The notes: a model not told the origin generated them from the letters alone. Counted from the stretch's first letter, positions 1 through 8,957 are shown. The stretch is DNA of 64,000 nucleotides from Streptomyces sp. NRRL S-37 (GCF_000721605.1 NZ_JOIZ01000015.1:124001-188000), one strand, 5' to 3'. Numbers and translations are program-made.

Positions 1-1490
1 CAGTGGCCGGCGGCCAGTTCACCGCTGAGCCTGCCGTGGAGCCGGGCGCTCGGGTCGTTGAGGCCGGTGATCTCGACGGTCTTGCCGCGCTGGGCGTACT
101 TGGCCTCGATCGCGTCCAGGGCCGCGACGGAGGAGGCGTCCCAGATGTGCGCCGAGCTCAGGTCGATGACGACCGTCGCCGGGTCGCCCGCGTAGTCGAA
201 CCGGCCGACCAGGTCGTTCGAGGAGGCGAAGAACAGCTCGCCGGTGACCCGGTAGACCACGGTGGTGCCGTCGGGGTCGGTGACGGCGGTGACCTCGGCG
301 AGGTGGGCGACGCGCTTGGCGAAGACGACCATGGCGGTGACCGACCCGGCGACGACACCGACGGCGAGGTTGTGGGTGGCCACGACGCAGGCCACGGTGA
401 CCACCATGACGGTGATCTCCCCCGCGGGCATCCGCCGGAGCGTCCTCGGGGCGACGGAGTGCCAGTCGAACGTCGCGAACGACACCATCACCATGACGGC
501 GACCAGGGCGGCCATGGGGATGTCGGAGACGACAGGGCCGAAGACGATGCACAGCACCATCAGGAAGGACCCCGCCAGGAACGTCGACAGACGGGTGCGG
601 GCTCCGGAGACCTTCACGTTGATCATGGTCTGGCCGATCATGGCGCATCCGCCCATGCCGCCGAAGAAGCCGGTGACGATGTTGGCGACGCCCTGGCCGA
701 TGGACTCCCGGGTCTTGTCGGAGTGGGTGTCGGTGAGGTCGTCGACCAGTTTCGCGGTCATCAGCGACTCCATCAGACCGACCAGCGCCATCGCGAACGC
801 GTACGGGGCGATCGTCGTCAGGGTGTCCAGGGTGAACGGCACGTCCGGCAGGCCGGGCACGGGCAGCGAGGACGGCAGGGCTCCCTTGTCACCGACGGTC
901 GGCACGGCGATCCCGGCCGCGACCGTGACGACGGTCAGGACGACGATGGAGACCAACGGCGCCGGGATCACGGTGGTGACCCTGGGGAAGAACACCATCA
1001 GCGCCAGCCCGGCGGTGATCAGCGGGTAGACCGCCCAGGGCACGTTCCGCATCTCGGGAACCTGGGCCATGAAGATGAGGATGGCGAGCGCGTTGACGAA
1101 ACCGACCATCACCGACCGCGGGACGAACCGCATCAGCCTCGCCACCCCCAGCGCGCCCAGGACGACCTGGAAGACACCGGCGAGGATCACCGCGGCGACC
1201 AGGTGGCCGAAGCCGTGCTCGCGGTTCAGGGGCGCGATGACCAGGGCGACGGCGCCGGTGGCGGCGGAGATCATCGCCCGCCGGCCGCCGACGACCGCGA
1301 TCGTCACGGCCATCGTGAAGGAGGCGAACAGGCCGATCGCGGGATCGACACCGGCGATGATCGAGAACGAGATCGCCTCGGGGATCAGGGCCAGGGCGAC
1401 GACCAGGCCGGCCAGCACCTCGGTGCGCCAGACCTTCGGGTCGTTCAGCCAGTCCGGCTTGAGGCCGCGCAGCCGCGCGGCGGGGGTCAC
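1..1490 (-). CDS. SulP family anion permease with C-terminal STAS domain (3' end outside window)
   Basis: Inner-membrane SLC26/SulP-type transporter; the family moves sulfate, bicarbonate or related anions. About 496 residues are visible, read from a GTG at 1488-1490. The N-terminus carries the family signature LVVALALIPEAISFSIIAG, then about ten further hydrophobic segments. From about residue 400 a STAS domain follows, with motifs such as VVIDLSSAHIWDASSVAALD. The frame is still open at base 1, so only the last residues are missing. No good ribosome binding site precedes the chosen GTG; an in-frame GTG at about 1520 is the alternative. It lies back to back with the MerR gene, which may control it. 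The substrate cannot be read from sequence; bicarbonate and sulfate are both possible. Confidence 0.9.
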   Translation of the reverse strand, partial: MTPAARLRGLKPDWLNDPKVWRTEVLAGLVVALALIPEAISFSIIAGVDPAIGLFASFTMAVTIAVVGGRRAMISAATGAVALVIAPLNREHGFGHLVAAVILAGVFQVVLGALGVARLMRFVPRSVMVGFVNALAILIFMAQVPEMRNVPWAVYPLITAGLALMVFFPRVTTVIPAPLVSIVVLTVVTVAAGIAVPTVGDKGALPSSLPVPGLPDVPFTLDTLTTIAPYAFAMALVGLMESLMTAKLVDDLTDTHSDKTRESIGQGVANIVTGFFGGMGGCAMIGQTMINVKVSGARTRLSTFLAGSFLMVLCIVFGPVVSDIPMAALVAVMVMVSFATFDWHSVAPRTLRRMPAGEITVMVVTVACVVATHNLAVGVVAGSVTAMVVFAKRVAHLAEVTAVTDPDGTTVVYRVTGELFFASSNDLVGRFDYAGDPATVVIDLSSAHIWDASSVAALDAIEAKYAQRGKTVEITGLNDPSARLHGRLSGELAAGH

Positions 1491-1909
1491 AGCAGCGGAG
1501 GACAAGAGGATGTACACCTGTCGTGCTCGGGCACACCCCGTCGGCAGGCCGGGGCGTGCGGGAAGGACGCGCGGGGGCCGGGCCGGTGCCCCGCGGACGG
1601 CCCGCGGGGCGGGCCGGAAGTCGAAAGGGGGACGCGAGGCGAGGCGGCGCGCGCGGGCGGCCGGGCGGCTCACATCCGAGGGCGAAGGGTCACGGCGGGC
1701 AGGCGGCGGCGATCGGCGTCATGGGCTCGCGCACGCTCTCTCCTGCGGGAATCGGATCTTCGCCGGGGGCGCCATCGGCCCCGGAACAGCGGCAGCGGGG
1801 CAGCCGGGCCGCCCTCACCGCCGACAACTCTACCCTAACGTTAGAGTAGAGATCGGTGGGGTCGCGCGGGACGCGGTCCGCCACAAGGGGAAGGACCGGG
1901 GACACGGGC
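1491..1909. other. Divergent intergenic region, sulP / merR
   Basis: This 419-base gap separates the SulP permease from the MerR regulator. Apart from the dyad at 1828-1851 I see no gene, RNA or repeat. Open frames crossing it are antisense or upstream extensions with no homology signal. Confidence 0.6.
1828..1851. promoter_or_regulatory. Probable MerR-type operator
   Basis: Near-perfect 24-bp dyad: left arm CTCTACCCTAAC, right arm GTTAGAGTAGAG, with one mismatch over 12 pairs. It stands out in GC-rich surroundings and lies about 60 bp upstream of the MerR start. Regulators of this family bind dyads within long-spacer promoters, so autoregulation is the simplest reading. Control of the divergent permease is an inference, since that start lies about 340 bp away. 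Confidence 0.7.
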
Positions 1910-2323
1910 GTGGACGGCAAGCACATGCAGATCGGCGAGGTCGCCGCGCGTACAGAGCTGTCCCTGCGCACGATCCGGCACTACGAGGAGGCCGGACTGG
2001 TCATCCCCTCCGCCCGCTCCCAGGGCGGCTTCCGCCTCTACACCGACAACGACGTACAGCGGCTCATGGTGATCCGCCGCATGAAGCCGCTCGGTTTCTC
2101 CCTCGAGCAGATGCGCGACCTGCTGGACGCCACCGACCGCCTCGACGCCGGTACGGAACTCGGCGCCGGGGAGCGGGAGAACCTGCTGGAGCGCGTCCGC
2201 GGTTACGAGCGGGCCGCCGGCGAGCAGGTCGCCAGGCTCCGCGTCCAGCTCGCCCGCGCCGAGGACTTCGCCGCCACACTGCGCACCCGCCTGGAGCAGG
2301 ACTCCCCCGCGGCCCGCGCCTGA
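1910..2323 (+). CDS. MerR family transcriptional regulator
   Basis: A 137-aa protein if started at the GTG at 1910, which has a GGGGA-type ribosome binding site about 8 nt upstream; a start at the ATG at 1925 is also possible. It has the MerR winged-helix N-terminus: IGEVAARTELSLRTIRHYEE, then GGFRLYTDNDVQRL, followed by a coiled-coil dimerisation helix. There is no cysteine anywhere in the protein, so it is not a thiolate metal sensor of the CueR/ZntR kind. Its proximity to a 24-bp dyad suggests autoregulation, and its orientation suggests control of the SulP permease. The inducer is unknown. Confidence 0.88.
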   Translation: MDGKHMQIGEVAARTELSLRTIRHYEEAGLVIPSARSQGGFRLYTDNDVQRLMVIRRMKPLGFSLEQMRDLLDATDRLDAGTELGAGERENLLERVRGYERAAGEQVARLRVQLARAEDFAATLRTRLEQDSPAARA

Positions 2324-2347
2324 ACCGGGCGGCCCGGCGGGGGGACT

Positions 2348-2968
2348 TCAGCGGCCGTTCGGTCCCGGGGCCGGGCGCAGTGCGTCGACCAGCAGGTCGA
2401 GGAGCGGGCCGACCCTCTCCGGCGAGTCGATCGCCGTGGTCGAGAGGAAGACGCCCAGGAGCATCATCGTGACGTCGTCGGGATCGACGTCCGAGCGCAG
2501 CGAGCCGGCCTCCGCGCCGCTGCTCAGCATCTCGGCGATGGCGGCCGTGATGCGTTCACGTGTGGCGGGCGTGGCGATGCTGCCCGAGGCCCAGCCCGCG
2601 CGCAGCGTGTCGGACATGCCGCGCTTGATCCTGAAGAACTCCGCGTACCTGGTCATCCAGGCACGCAGGGCGGCCGGGGGCTCGAGTTCGGCGAGGAGCG
2701 CCGGAGCGCTGGAGACGACCTCGTCGAGTTCGGCGGCGTAGAGGGCCTCCACCAGCGCCTCGCGGGTCGGGAAGTGCCGGTACAGCGTGCCGATGCCGAC
2801 GCCGGCCGCACGGGCGATCGCGTCCAGCGGGACGGCGTCCGGTGTGGCGGCGAAGGCTTCCCGGGCGGCGGCGAGCAGTCTGTCGCGGTTCCGCCGCGCG
2901 TCGGCGCGCGCCGGCCGGTCCGGGGCCGCCGCGTCGCGGCCGGTGGCAGGGGAGTCGGACCCAGACAA
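2348..2968 (-). CDS. TetR family transcriptional repressor
   Basis: A 206-aa one-component repressor. The N-terminal helix-turn-helix reads PLDAIARAAGVGIGTLYRHF at about residues 46-65, followed by an all-helical ligand-binding domain typical in length for the family. The start is a TTG at 2966-2968, with GGAGG about 9 nt upstream. It is transcribed away from an aldo/keto reductase, with a perfect 19-bp palindrome between them. By analogy with such divergons it probably represses itself and the reductase until a ligand, perhaps a reactive carbonyl or xenobiotic, releases it. Confidence 0.92.
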   Translation of the reverse strand: MSGSDSPATGRDAAAPDRPARADARRNRDRLLAAAREAFAATPDAVPLDAIARAAGVGIGTLYRHFPTREALVEALYAAELDEVVSSAPALLAELEPPAALRAWMTRYAEFFRIKRGMSDTLRAGWASGSIATPATRERITAAIAEMLSSGAEAGSLRSDVDPDDVTMMLLGVFLSTTAIDSPERVGPLLDLLVDALRPAPGPNGR

Positions 2969-3005
2969 AGCGGAGGACCTCCGGTTAGTGTTACGGTGAT
3001 ACGCG

Positions 3006-3024
3006 AAACGGAGTCACTCCGTTT
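3006..3024. promoter_or_regulatory. TetR operator palindrome
   Basis: Perfect inverted repeat with arms AAACGGAGT and ACTCCGTTT around a central C. It sits between the divergent TetR and aldo/keto reductase starts, 38 bp from the TetR start and 36 bp from the reductase start. This is the usual size and symmetry of a TetR dimer site and would let one bound repressor cover both promoters. Confidence 0.82.
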
Positions 3025-3059
3025 TCCTTCCCCATGGTCCCACACGGAGGGCAGCACCC

Positions 3060-4001
3060 ATGGTTTCCCCCGCCCGTTCTTCTCAGGTCACCGCGTCCGG
3101 CACGCCGCACGCCGGTGGTACCGGACGGCTCGCGGGCCGTACCGTCTCCCGGATCGGCTTCGGCGCGATGCAGCTGGAACGTCTCCATGGCGACCGCGCG
3201 GCGGCGGTCGCGTTGCTGCGCCGCTGCGTCGAGCTGGGAATCGACCACATCGACACCGCCCAGTTCTACGGCCACGGCTTCGTCAACGAGGCCATCCGCG
3301 AGGCCGTTCGCCCCGAGGACGGCGTCATGGTGGTCAGCAAGGTCGGCGCCGAGCCCGACCCCGACGGCCCGCTCCCTCTCCGCCTGGCGCAGCGCCCCGA
3401 ACAGTTGCGGGCGGGCGTGGAGGCCAACCTGGCGGCTCTCGGGATGGAACAGATCCCCCTGGTCAACCTCCGCCGTACGGACACCGGCCCCGGTCTGCGC
3501 GCCGAAGGGGACCAGGTCGTCCCCCTCGACGACCAGCTCGCCGTCATGACCGCGCTGCGCGACGAGGGCAAGATCGGTGCGATCGGTCTCAGCAGTGTCT
3601 CCCTGGACGTCCTGCGCAGCGCCCTGCCCGCGGGCATCGCCTGCGTGCAGAACGCCTACAGCCTGCTGGCCCGCGACGACGAGGACATGCTCCGCCTGTG
3701 CCAGGAGGAGGGTGTCGCCTGGGTACCGTACTTCCCTCTCGGCAGCGCCTTCGCCGGTATGCCGAAGGTGACCGACGAGCCCGCCGCGCGCTCCGCCGCG
3801 CGTGAGCTGGGCGTCACACCCGCGCAGGTGGGTCTGGCCTGGCTGCTCCACCACTCCCCCAACGTCCTGCTGATCCCCGGCACGGCCGACCCCGGACACC
3901 TGGAGGCGAACGTGGCGGCGGGAGCGGTCACGCTCGACGAGGCGACGCTCTCCGCCCTGGACGCCGTGCCGTCCCGCCCGGGAGACGTCGTCCTCGGCTG
4001 A
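3060..4001 (+). CDS. Aldo/keto reductase
   Basis: A 313-aa NADPH-dependent TIM-barrel oxidoreductase, cytosolic. The active-site motif HIDTAQFYG gives Asp65 and Tyr70, and VVSKVG gives Lys94. The position usually held by the fourth catalytic residue, His, reads LVNLRRTD, as in the AKR branch that carries a VNLRR motif. An ATG at 3060 follows a GGAGGG ribosome binding site. It is divergent from a TetR repressor with a palindromic operator between, so it is probably inducible. Substrate unknown; detoxification of aldehydes or ketones is likely. Confidence 0.9.
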   Translation: MVSPARSSQVTASGTPHAGGTGRLAGRTVSRIGFGAMQLERLHGDRAAAVALLRRCVELGIDHIDTAQFYGHGFVNEAIREAVRPEDGVMVVSKVGAEPDPDGPLPLRLAQRPEQLRAGVEANLAALGMEQIPLVNLRRTDTGPGLRAEGDQVVPLDDQLAVMTALRDEGKIGAIGLSSVSLDVLRSALPAGIACVQNAYSLLARDDEDMLRLCQEEGVAWVPYFPLGSAFAGMPKVTDEPAARSAARELGVTPAQVGLAWLLHHSPNVLLIPGTADPGHLEANVAAGAVTLDEATLSALDAVPSRPGDVVLG

Positions 4002-4076
4002 GAACTCCCGGCCCGCGCCCCGCCGGACAGTTCTTGATCCCGGCGGACTGTCAGTGGTGGGTGACAGCATCGGAGC

Positions 4077-5969
4077 ATGACGGAGAACTCATCCTTCGAC
4101 TGGCGGCCGTTCCTGCTCGAGTGGAGTGGGGAGTGGGCCGATTCCCTGCCGGACGGCGAGGCGCGGGACGATGCGGACGAAGCCGCCCGGCGGGCGCGGT
4201 GGCTGGGTTTCCCGCCCGCGTCCGAGGAGCGGATCGCGGCCCTGGAGAAGCGCCTCGGCCGGCGGATGCCGCCCTCGTACCGGGAGTTCCTGAAGGTCAG
4301 TGACGGGTGGCGGCACGCGGGCGGGTTCGTGTCGCTGCTGGCGGGGACCGCGGACGCGCGCTGGCACGACGACGAGTCGGGACTCGCCGCCATGTTCGAG
4401 GGGGACCTGGACGAGGACGCCGGGCCCGAGGAGCGGCTGGAGGTGGACATCTGGCGGCGCGGGCTGCAGCTCGACGTCGAGTCCGACGTCACCTACGTCC
4501 TGCTGGATCCCGAGGACGTGGACGAGGACGGCGAGTGGGCCGTGTACACGTGGGCGAGCTGGCGGGCCGCGCCGCCCGAACGGCACGCGAGCTTCCTCGC
4601 GTTCATGCGGGACATGCACCGGGAGTTCCACAGCCTGCGGGCCCGTCCGGGCGACGGGAAGCCGGAGTTCGTCAACGACACGACGCGGAAGCTGGACGCC
4701 GCGGTGGAGGAGGCCCGGCTGGAGGCGCTGCGCGGCGGCTGGGAGCGGGCCGCGAAGGCGCTGAACGAGGCCAAGGGGTACAACAGGCCGCGGGCCGCCG
4801 GGCTGGGCGACCAGATACACCTCCTGCTCGGCCGGACCTCCATGGGGTACTTCGACGGCCTGGTGACGGACCCCCGGTACGCGCCCGAACTGCTGCCGTC
4901 CCTGGTCGCCGAGCACGCGGCGCACCCGTACCGGGACGACTCCACGCTGACGTTCCACCTGCGGGGCGCCGACGAGGACCTGGTGTCCCTGGCCTACGCG
5001 ACGCTGGAGCGGGTGCGCGGCGGCACCTACCGGTACACGGCGGCCGGGCCGTTCGGGGAAGCGGTGGAGCGGGCCCGGGAGCTGGCGCGGTGGGGGGACA
5101 CCGACGGGGCATGGCGGACCCTGATGGACGCCCTGCCCCTGTGGAAGCCGCCGGGGCCGGACCTCCTGGCGCCGCTGGGGTGGGTGGCCGACCCCGTGCT
5201 CGGACCGCTGCTGACCCCGGAGCGGGGCCGCGAACTGCTGTCCACTCCGAGGGGCGGGCAGAAGGGCGAGGCACCGGGGCCGAGGACCGGGATCGACCCG
5301 GGCGGTCTGGCCTGGCTCGCGGAGCTCGACCCCGGAAACAACCGTACGTCCTACCGGTTCGTCCTGGTGGAGGGGGTAGAGCCGGAGGAGTTGCCGGCCC
5401 GCCTGGCGGACGGGGACGACACGGTGCTGAACGAACCCATGACCCTCTGGGACGCGCGCAGCAGGCTGCTGCACAACCGGAGGGAGTTCTCGTCCTACGA
5501 CGACAGGGCGCTCATGGCGGTCGGCCGGGCCGGCAGCGGCTGGAGCTTCGCCTTCGACGGCGACCCCGCCCCGTTCGACCGGCGGCGGTTCGTCTCCCCC
5601 GCCCCGGCCGCCGGCGCGGGCACCCGCGCGGTGGTGGTGTGGAGTGGCCTCAGAGCATGGTACGGGGAGCCGTTCTTCCACCTTTCGGTGGCGCGGGACG
5701 GCGTCGAGCAGTACGCGTTCACCTACACGGACGGAGAGGTCCGGCGCAGCGGGGACATACCGCGGGCACTGGACCCGAGCCGGTTCTTCGGTGCTCCGGA
5801 GGACGCCGCCGAGGCGGAACGGCCGCTGCTGGAAGCGGTGTCCGGGGAGTTCGGCGCGCGGCTGCCGCGCCACGCGATCGTGAACGGCCGGCTGCACACG
5901 TTCACCACCCGCTCCTGGACACGGCCGCCGGGGGACGGCGAGACGTACGCGGTGATCCGCATGAGCTGA
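4077..5969 (+). CDS. SMI1/KNR4 (SUKH) family protein
   Basis: A 630-aa soluble protein. The SUKH fold is recognisable at about residues 40-190: ALEKRLGRRMPPSYREFLKV, then the DGW motif and an acidic stretch LLDPEDVDEDGEWAVYTWAS. Residues from about 210 to the end are not recognised; they include an Ala/Glu-rich helical part and a C-terminal part rich in aromatic beta strands. SUKH proteins are often immunity proteins against polymorphic or contact-dependent toxins, but this one is far larger than typical single-domain immunity proteins and no toxin gene lies beside it. It may be a scaffold or housekeeping member. It follows the aldo/keto reductase on the same strand after 75 bp and is probably transcribed separately. 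Confidence 0.75.
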   Translation: MTENSSFDWRPFLLEWSGEWADSLPDGEARDDADEAARRARWLGFPPASEERIAALEKRLGRRMPPSYREFLKVSDGWRHAGGFVSLLAGTADARWHDDESGLAAMFEGDLDEDAGPEERLEVDIWRRGLQLDVESDVTYVLLDPEDVDEDGEWAVYTWASWRAAPPERHASFLAFMRDMHREFHSLRARPGDGKPEFVNDTTRKLDAAVEEARLEALRGGWERAAKALNEAKGYNRPRAAGLGDQIHLLLGRTSMGYFDGLVTDPRYAPELLPSLVAEHAAHPYRDDSTLTFHLRGADEDLVSLAYATLERVRGGTYRYTAAGPFGEAVERARELARWGDTDGAWRTLMDALPLWKPPGPDLLAPLGWVADPVLGPLLTPERGRELLSTPRGGQKGEAPGPRTGIDPGGLAWLAELDPGNNRTSYRFVLVEGVEPEELPARLADGDDTVLNEPMTLWDARSRLLHNRREFSSYDDRALMAVGRAGSGWSFAFDGDPAPFDRRRFVSPAPAAGAGTRAVVVWSGLRAWYGEPFFHLSVARDGVEQYAFTYTDGEVRRSGDIPRALDPSRFFGAPEDAAEAERPLLEAVSGEFGARLPRHAIVNGRLHTFTTRSWTRPPGDGETYAVIRMS

Positions 5970-6006
5970 GGAGCCACGCGCCCGGCGGACGGCGAGAGGT
6001 TGTGGC

Positions 6007-6771
6007 CTACTTCCCGTGCGGGTCGGTGCCGTTGAGCGTCTCGACGACCTGGTCGTAGTCGCCGCGGGCCTCGCCGTAGCGCAGGAACTTCACGCGCTCG
6101 ACCTGGATCTCCTTCGCGTCGGGCCGGGTCTCGATCAGACCGATCACCTCGGTGACGAACTCGTCGAGCGGCATGGCGTGTTCGTTGTCCTCCTGCCCGG
6201 GCAGCAGCGCGGTGCGGACGGACGGCGGTTCGAGTTCCACGACCTTCACCGAGGTGCCGGCCAACTGCAGCCGGATGGACTCGCTGAGCATGTGGATCGC
6301 CGCCTTCGACGCGTTGTAGCTCGGCGTGGCCTTGAGCGGCGCGAAGGCCAGGCCCGAGGAGACGGTCATGATCGTGGCGTCCGGCCGCGCCCGCAGGTGC
6401 TCGACGAAGGCGGCGATCAGACGGATCGGACCGAGCACGTTCGTCGTCACCGTGGACTCCGCGGAGGCGAGGAACGACGCGGGATCGCGCCAGTCCTCGA
6501 CGCGCATCACGCCGGCCATGGTGACGAGGACGTTGAGGTCCGGGTGACTGTCCAGCACCTGCTGGGCGGCGGAGGCGATGCTCGCGGCGTCCGTGGTGTC
6601 GATCCGCACGGTGTCGATGCCGGGGTGCTCGGCCGCGATCCGTTCCAGCAGCTCGGTGCGTCGGCCACCGACGATGACGGTGTTCCCCCTGGCCTTCAGC
6701 GCGAGGGCGAGGGCGAGACCGATGCCGCTGGTGGAGCCGGGGATGAAGATGGTGTTTCCGGAGATGTTCAT
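6007..6771 (-). CDS. Short-chain dehydrogenase/reductase (DltE-like)
   Basis: A 254-aa Rossmann-fold NAD(P)-dependent oxidoreductase. The nucleotide-binding glycine motif is GSTSGIG at about residues 12-18 and the catalytic YxxxK is YNASK; TMAG replaces the usual NNAG. Extension to an upstream start would overlap the divergent regulator, so I start at the ATG at 6769-6771. It is transcribed divergently from an XRE/MmyB-type regulator, an arrangement repeated at 58.8-60.8 kb with an aldo/keto reductase. Substrate not deducible. Confidence 0.9.
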   Translation of the reverse strand: MNISGNTIFIPGSTSGIGLALALALKARGNTVIVGGRRTELLERIAAEHPGIDTVRIDTTDAASIASAAQQVLDSHPDLNVLVTMAGVMRVEDWRDPASFLASAESTVTTNVLGPIRLIAAFVEHLRARPDATIMTVSSGLAFAPLKATPSYNASKAAIHMLSESIRLQLAGTSVKVVELEPPSVRTALLPGQEDNEHAMPLDEFVTEVIGLIETRPDAKEIQVERVKFLRYGEARGDYDQVVETLNGTDPHGK

Positions 6772-6833
6772 GACCCGATCGTCACCGGTCCGCCGCCGCG
6801 GGGGCAGAGACCGGTTGTCGGGGGACCGGCGAT

Positions 6834-6845
6834 CCCTGGTTCGGG
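6834..6845. promoter_or_regulatory. CCCTGGTTCGGG motif upstream of XRE regulator
   Basis: A 12-nt motif whose last base is 28 nt before the regulator ATG at 6873. The other XRE divergon in this window carries CCCTGGATCGGG with its last base also 28 nt before the ATG at 59906. A GGCACC/GGTGCC palindrome overlaps and follows at 6844-6855. Probably an operator or core promoter element for autoregulation; this is inference from the paired occurrence. Confidence 0.5.
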
Positions 6846-6872
6846 CACCGGTGCCGGACGATAATCGCCTCC

Positions 6873-7721
6873 ATGGACCGTGCAGCTCTGGCCGACTTCC
6901 TGCGCCACCGCCGCGAGGCGCTGCGACCGGAGGACCTCGGCCTTCCCACAGGCGTACGCCGGCGGACCCGGGGCCTGCGGCGTGAGGAGGTCGCGTCGCT
7001 GGCCGTGATGTCGACCGACTACTACACCCGGCTGGAGCAGCGGCGCGGGCCGCAGCCCAGCGAGCACATGCTGGCCTCGCTCGCCCGGGCGCTGTGGCTG
7101 ACGGCCGACGAGCGCACCTACCTGTACCGGGTGGCCGGGCACAACGCACCGGTGTCGCTGTCGGCCTCGCCGCATGTCGCTCCCGCGCTGCTGCGGGTGC
7201 TGGACCGGCTCGACGACACCCCGGCGCTCGTCCTGACCGACCTCGGCGAGACGCTGGTGCAGAACAGGATGGCCGCCGCCCTGTTCGGGGACGCGTCGAA
7301 GCACACGGGGCTCGCCCGCAGCGCGATCTACCGCTGGTTCACCGACCCCGCGGAACGGTCGGTCTATCCCGAGGCCGACCATGCCCGGCAGAGCCGCGCC
7401 CAGGTCGCGAGCCTGCGCGCCGCCCATGGGCTGCGCGGCCCGCGCTCGCGGGCCGGTGAGCTCGTGCGCGCCCTCCAGAAGGCGAACGAGGAGTTCGCCG
7501 GACTGTGGGCCCGCCATGAGGTGGCACAGCGGTTCGAGGACCACAAGACGCTCATCCACCCCGAAATCGGCGCGATCGAGCTGGACTGCCAGGCGCTGTT
7601 CACCGAGGACCAGTCCCAGACGCTGCTCGTGCTCACGGCTCCGCCGCGCACCGAGGGCCACGAGAAGCTGCGGCTGCTCGCCGTGCTCGGCCTGGACCGC
7701 TTCACCGAGGCGGAGCGCTAG
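6873..7721 (+). CDS. XRE-type helix-turn-helix regulator with MmyB-like ligand-binding domain
   Basis: A 282-aa regulator. Residues 1-80 form the helix-turn-helix: LADFLRHRREALRPEDLGLP, then RRTRGLRREEVASLAVMSTD and YYTRLEQRRGPQPS. Residues from about 100 onward match the MmyB-like ligand-binding region (ALVLTDLGETLVQN, YRWFTDP, HPEIGAIELDCQALFTEDQS). This family is greatly expanded in Streptomyces and is commonly divergent from SDR or oxidoreductase genes, as here. It is a full-length paralogue of the gene at 59906-60757. Confidence 0.92.
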   Translation: MDRAALADFLRHRREALRPEDLGLPTGVRRRTRGLRREEVASLAVMSTDYYTRLEQRRGPQPSEHMLASLARALWLTADERTYLYRVAGHNAPVSLSASPHVAPALLRVLDRLDDTPALVLTDLGETLVQNRMAAALFGDASKHTGLARSAIYRWFTDPAERSVYPEADHARQSRAQVASLRAAHGLRGPRSRAGELVRALQKANEEFAGLWARHEVAQRFEDHKTLIHPEIGAIELDCQALFTEDQSQTLLVLTAPPRTEGHEKLRLLAVLGLDRFTEAER

Positions 7722-8072
7722 GGGCGGTGCCGGCGCGGCCCCGCCAGGTCGTGCGGTCCGGCGCCGGCCGCGGACGCGAGAAGCGCGCCCACGGGTGTCG
7801 GGAGTGCGGGCGCCAGCCGGGCCGAGGAGCCCGGTGACGAAGCGGCCGGCCACGGGACAAGGCCGAGGAGCTGATGAGGACGCACGGCCACACCCCGGAC
7901 ACGTCCCGGACCGGGACACGTCTCCCTGGGGGGTGACCACAGGGCTTCCGGCTTTCCCTCCGTGCCGCGGCGGCACGGGAACGTCCCTCCGCGATGAGTT
8001 CCGGCCCCGCCGCGAGTCTCCTCTGGTGACCGTCGTAAGCGCCGTCCGGCACGAGGCACCACGGAGGACACC
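7722..8072. other. Intergenic region with no gene seen
   Basis: A 351-base gap between the XRE regulator and the DUF899 gene. I see no conserved frame or strong hairpin in it. The promoter of the downstream gene must lie in its right part, just before the GGAGG at about 8063. Confidence 0.5.
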
Positions 8073-8855
8073 ATGACGACCACACCGGAAGACCCGGCCA
8101 CCGCGCTGTCCGGACGCCCGCCCGTGGTCGACCTGGCCACCTGGCAGGCGGCACGTGACGAGCTGCTGGTCCGCGAGAAGGCCCACACCCACGAGGGCGA
8201 CGCCATCGCCGCGGCCCGCCGCCGGCTGCCGATGGTGGAGTTCGACGGCACGGTCGAGGTCGTCGGACCCGACGGCCCGGTCCCGTTCCTGGACCTGTTC
8301 CAGGGGCGCGGCGAACTCATCGTCTACAAGCACATGTGGTACGACGGCGCGCCGCACCAGGGGCAGTGCGAAGGCTGCACCACCGCGGCCTGGCACCTGA
8401 AGGACGCCGTCTACCTCAACGCCCGCGGCGTCTCGTTCGCCGTCCTGACCACGGGCCCCTGGGACGAGGTGGCCTCCTATGTCGCGTTCATGGGCTACAC
8501 CCAGCCCTGGTACTCGGTGCGCGGCGTGGACCCGCCGGTCGGCGGCGACATGGGGTATCTGACCTGCTTCCTCCGCGACGGCGACCGCGCGTTCCTCACC
8601 TACTCCACGACGGGCCGTGGCAACGAGCGGGTCAACGGCTCCCTCGGCCTGCTCGACATGACGCCCTACGGCCGCGGCGAGGCGTGGGAGGACAACCCCG
8701 AGGGCCGGCCCGAGGGGGGCGCCCCGTGCTGGTCCTGGCGCTCGGACGCGGACGGGAACGCCACCTGGGGCCCGACCAGCCGCCCCGTACCGCAGTGGAC
8801 CCGCCCCGGCGCGACCCCGGTGGAGACCCTCGGCCGTCACGGTCCCCACCACTGA
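8073..8855 (+). CDS. DUF899 family thioredoxin-like protein
   Basis: A 260-aa cytosolic protein of the DUF899 family, which has a thioredoxin-like fold. Visible family motifs are LLVREKAHTHEGDAIAAARR near residue 35, RLPMVEF, a QCEGCTT segment holding a CxxC pair, and the closing LLDMTPYGR. The CxxC lies just after GELIVYKHMWYDG, where a thioredoxin active site would sit, so a redox role is plausible but unproven. The ATG at 8073 follows GGAGGACACC. It stands alone, convergent with the large unknown gene at 8958-12110. Confidence 0.85.
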   Translation: MTTTPEDPATALSGRPPVVDLATWQAARDELLVREKAHTHEGDAIAAARRRLPMVEFDGTVEVVGPDGPVPFLDLFQGRGELIVYKHMWYDGAPHQGQCEGCTTAAWHLKDAVYLNARGVSFAVLTTGPWDEVASYVAFMGYTQPWYSVRGVDPPVGGDMGYLTCFLRDGDRAFLTYSTTGRGNERVNGSLGLLDMTPYGRGEAWEDNPEGRPEGGAPCWSWRSDADGNATWGPTSRPVPQWTRPGATPVETLGRHGPHH

Positions 8856-8957
8856 CACGTACGAGGAAGCCCTCCGGGGGCGTCGCCCGGATCCCTCCGG
8901 GCGGAGCACCGCACGTGAAGACGTCCGGTGGACCGGTGCCGGGGGCTGTTCGCCGGG

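Noticed and set aside
3..1838. Long plus-strand open frame (611 codons) across the SulP region
   Set aside because: It is the antisense shadow of the SulP permease; composition is His/Asp/Gly/Arg-rich with no family motif.
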